Source of the DNA: Rhodobacterales bacterium 52_120_T64
Lineage (GTDB): Bacteria > Pseudomonadota > Alphaproteobacteria > Rhodobacterales > Rhodobacteraceae
Assembly: GCA_002162875.1 (NCBI GenBank)
Contig: MABA01000024.1
Span: 62,001 to 126,000, forward strand
Direction: 5' to 3'
Length of the DNA stretch: 64,000 nt
Positions within the stretch are counted from its first letter, which is position 1. Every line of letters begins with the position of its first letter. Positions 63,714 through 64,000 of this stretch are shown here, piece by piece. The notes beneath the pieces were generated by a model. That model was not told where the DNA came from. It did no database searches and was given only the letters and a program-made list of their open reading frames with translations. The translations under genes were made by a program, and so were the position numbers.

Positions 63714-64000
63714 ATGCTATCTATATTTCAAATCCTCAACATGCTGCTCGATTTTGTGTGGTTCTTTGTTATTGCCCATATCATTATGAGCTGGCTGATC
63801 AACTTTCAGGTTTTGAATGTCCACCAACCTTTGGTCGGGCAGTTGTGGCGTGGACTGAACCAATTACTTGCGCCAGTGTACAATCGTATTCGCCGCTTTC
63901 TGCCCCAAATGGGCGGACTTGATTTGGCGCCGTTGATTGTGCTGGTCGCAATTATGATTTTGCGCGTTGTTATTCGAAATAATGCCCTCGCGCTAGTTTG
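63714..64000 (+). CDS. YggT-family membrane protein (cut by window end)
   Basis: Ninety-five codons visible. A first hydrophobic segment (FQILNMLLDFVWFFVIAHII) leads to SWLINF, followed by LNQLLAPVYNRIRRFLPQMG and GLDLAPLIVLVAIMILRVVI. This is the typical short YggT/Ycf19 protein, normally about 96-100 residues, so it is almost complete. Inner-membrane protein linked to osmotic or division functions in other bacteria. Confidence 0.92.
   Translation, partial: MLSIFQILNMLLDFVWFFVIAHIIMSWLINFQVLNVHQPLVGQLWRGLNQLLAPVYNRIRRFLPQMGGLDLAPLIVLVAIMILRVVIRNNALALV

Overview
The window looks like a chromosome segment of a marine alphaproteobacterium of the Rhodobacterales (Roseobacter-type). The basis is gene content and order: the run rsmB-like / heparinase II/III / purH, a conserved dapD neighbourhood, a Cys-type formate dehydrogenase, an FnrL-like promoter, DUF1674 and EI24 proteins, and moderate GC. 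This is inferred from gene families, not from any search.

Region 1 (1-6.7 kb) is ordinary backbone: the 5' two thirds of a molybdenum formate dehydrogenase alpha subunit, a GST, a PaiB-like protein, mtaB and dapF, and a class III aminotransferase. Region 2 (6.73-21.9 kb) is accessory. A tRNA-Lys(TTT) gene is the target of a 9.3 kb integrative element (6805-16124). It has a 47 bp direct repeat at each end, a P4-type tyrosine integrase, an AlpA-like excisionase and a replisome-organiser-like protein. Its cargo is a WaaA-like transferase, PseG, an N-acyltransferase, an acyl carrier protein and a ketoacyl-ACP synthase III, which looks like a glycan/acyl modification set. Directly to its right lies a related but decayed second element (16125 to about 21431). 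That element keeps a homologous left end and a piece of the same replication gene but has lost its integrase. Its cargo is the most unusual system here: a five-gene minus-strand operon. It encodes a Ser/Gly-rich Tat-signal protein, an HprK-like kinase fused to a PqqD domain, a second secreted PepSY-like protein with almost the same leader, and a two-component system. The element ends inside a broken quorum-quenching-type lactonase gene.

Region 3 (22-33 kb) is a complete catabolic locus for a 5-substituted pentose. It holds methylthioribose kinase and methylthioribose-1-phosphate isomerase homologues, a bifunctional class II aldolase/dehydrogenase, a ribose-type ABC transporter, LsrE/LsrF-like epimerase and aldolase genes, and a SorC/LsrR-like regulator. 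Its divergent promoter regions share a TTGACAATTG operator motif. Region 4 (33-42 kb) has two divergent paralogous glycosyltransferase genes, then purH, a heparinase and rsmB-like backbone genes, DUF1674 and a PAS protein.

Region 5 (42-48.6 kb) is a gene graveyard: broken GST, DJ-1/PfpI, IS3 transposase, acylating aldehyde dehydrogenase, TPP-dependent enzyme and HpcH aldolase genes. An intact truncated-haemoglobin gene and an intact MAPEG gene survive within it. Region 6 (48.9-50.9 kb) is a 1.9 kb cassette bounded by a duplicated 5' half of tRNA-Ser(GCT), carrying an HTH protein and a PemK/MazF-like toxin but no integrase. Region 7 (50.9-64 kb) is again backbone: EI24, nitroreductase, DEAD-box helicase, SulP transporter, MarR, UspA with an FNR-type promoter, dapD, LOG, a phytase-like esterase, mepA, a UMF1-type MFS protein, a Gfo/Idh oxidoreductase, a thioesterase and the start of a YggT gene cut by the window edge.
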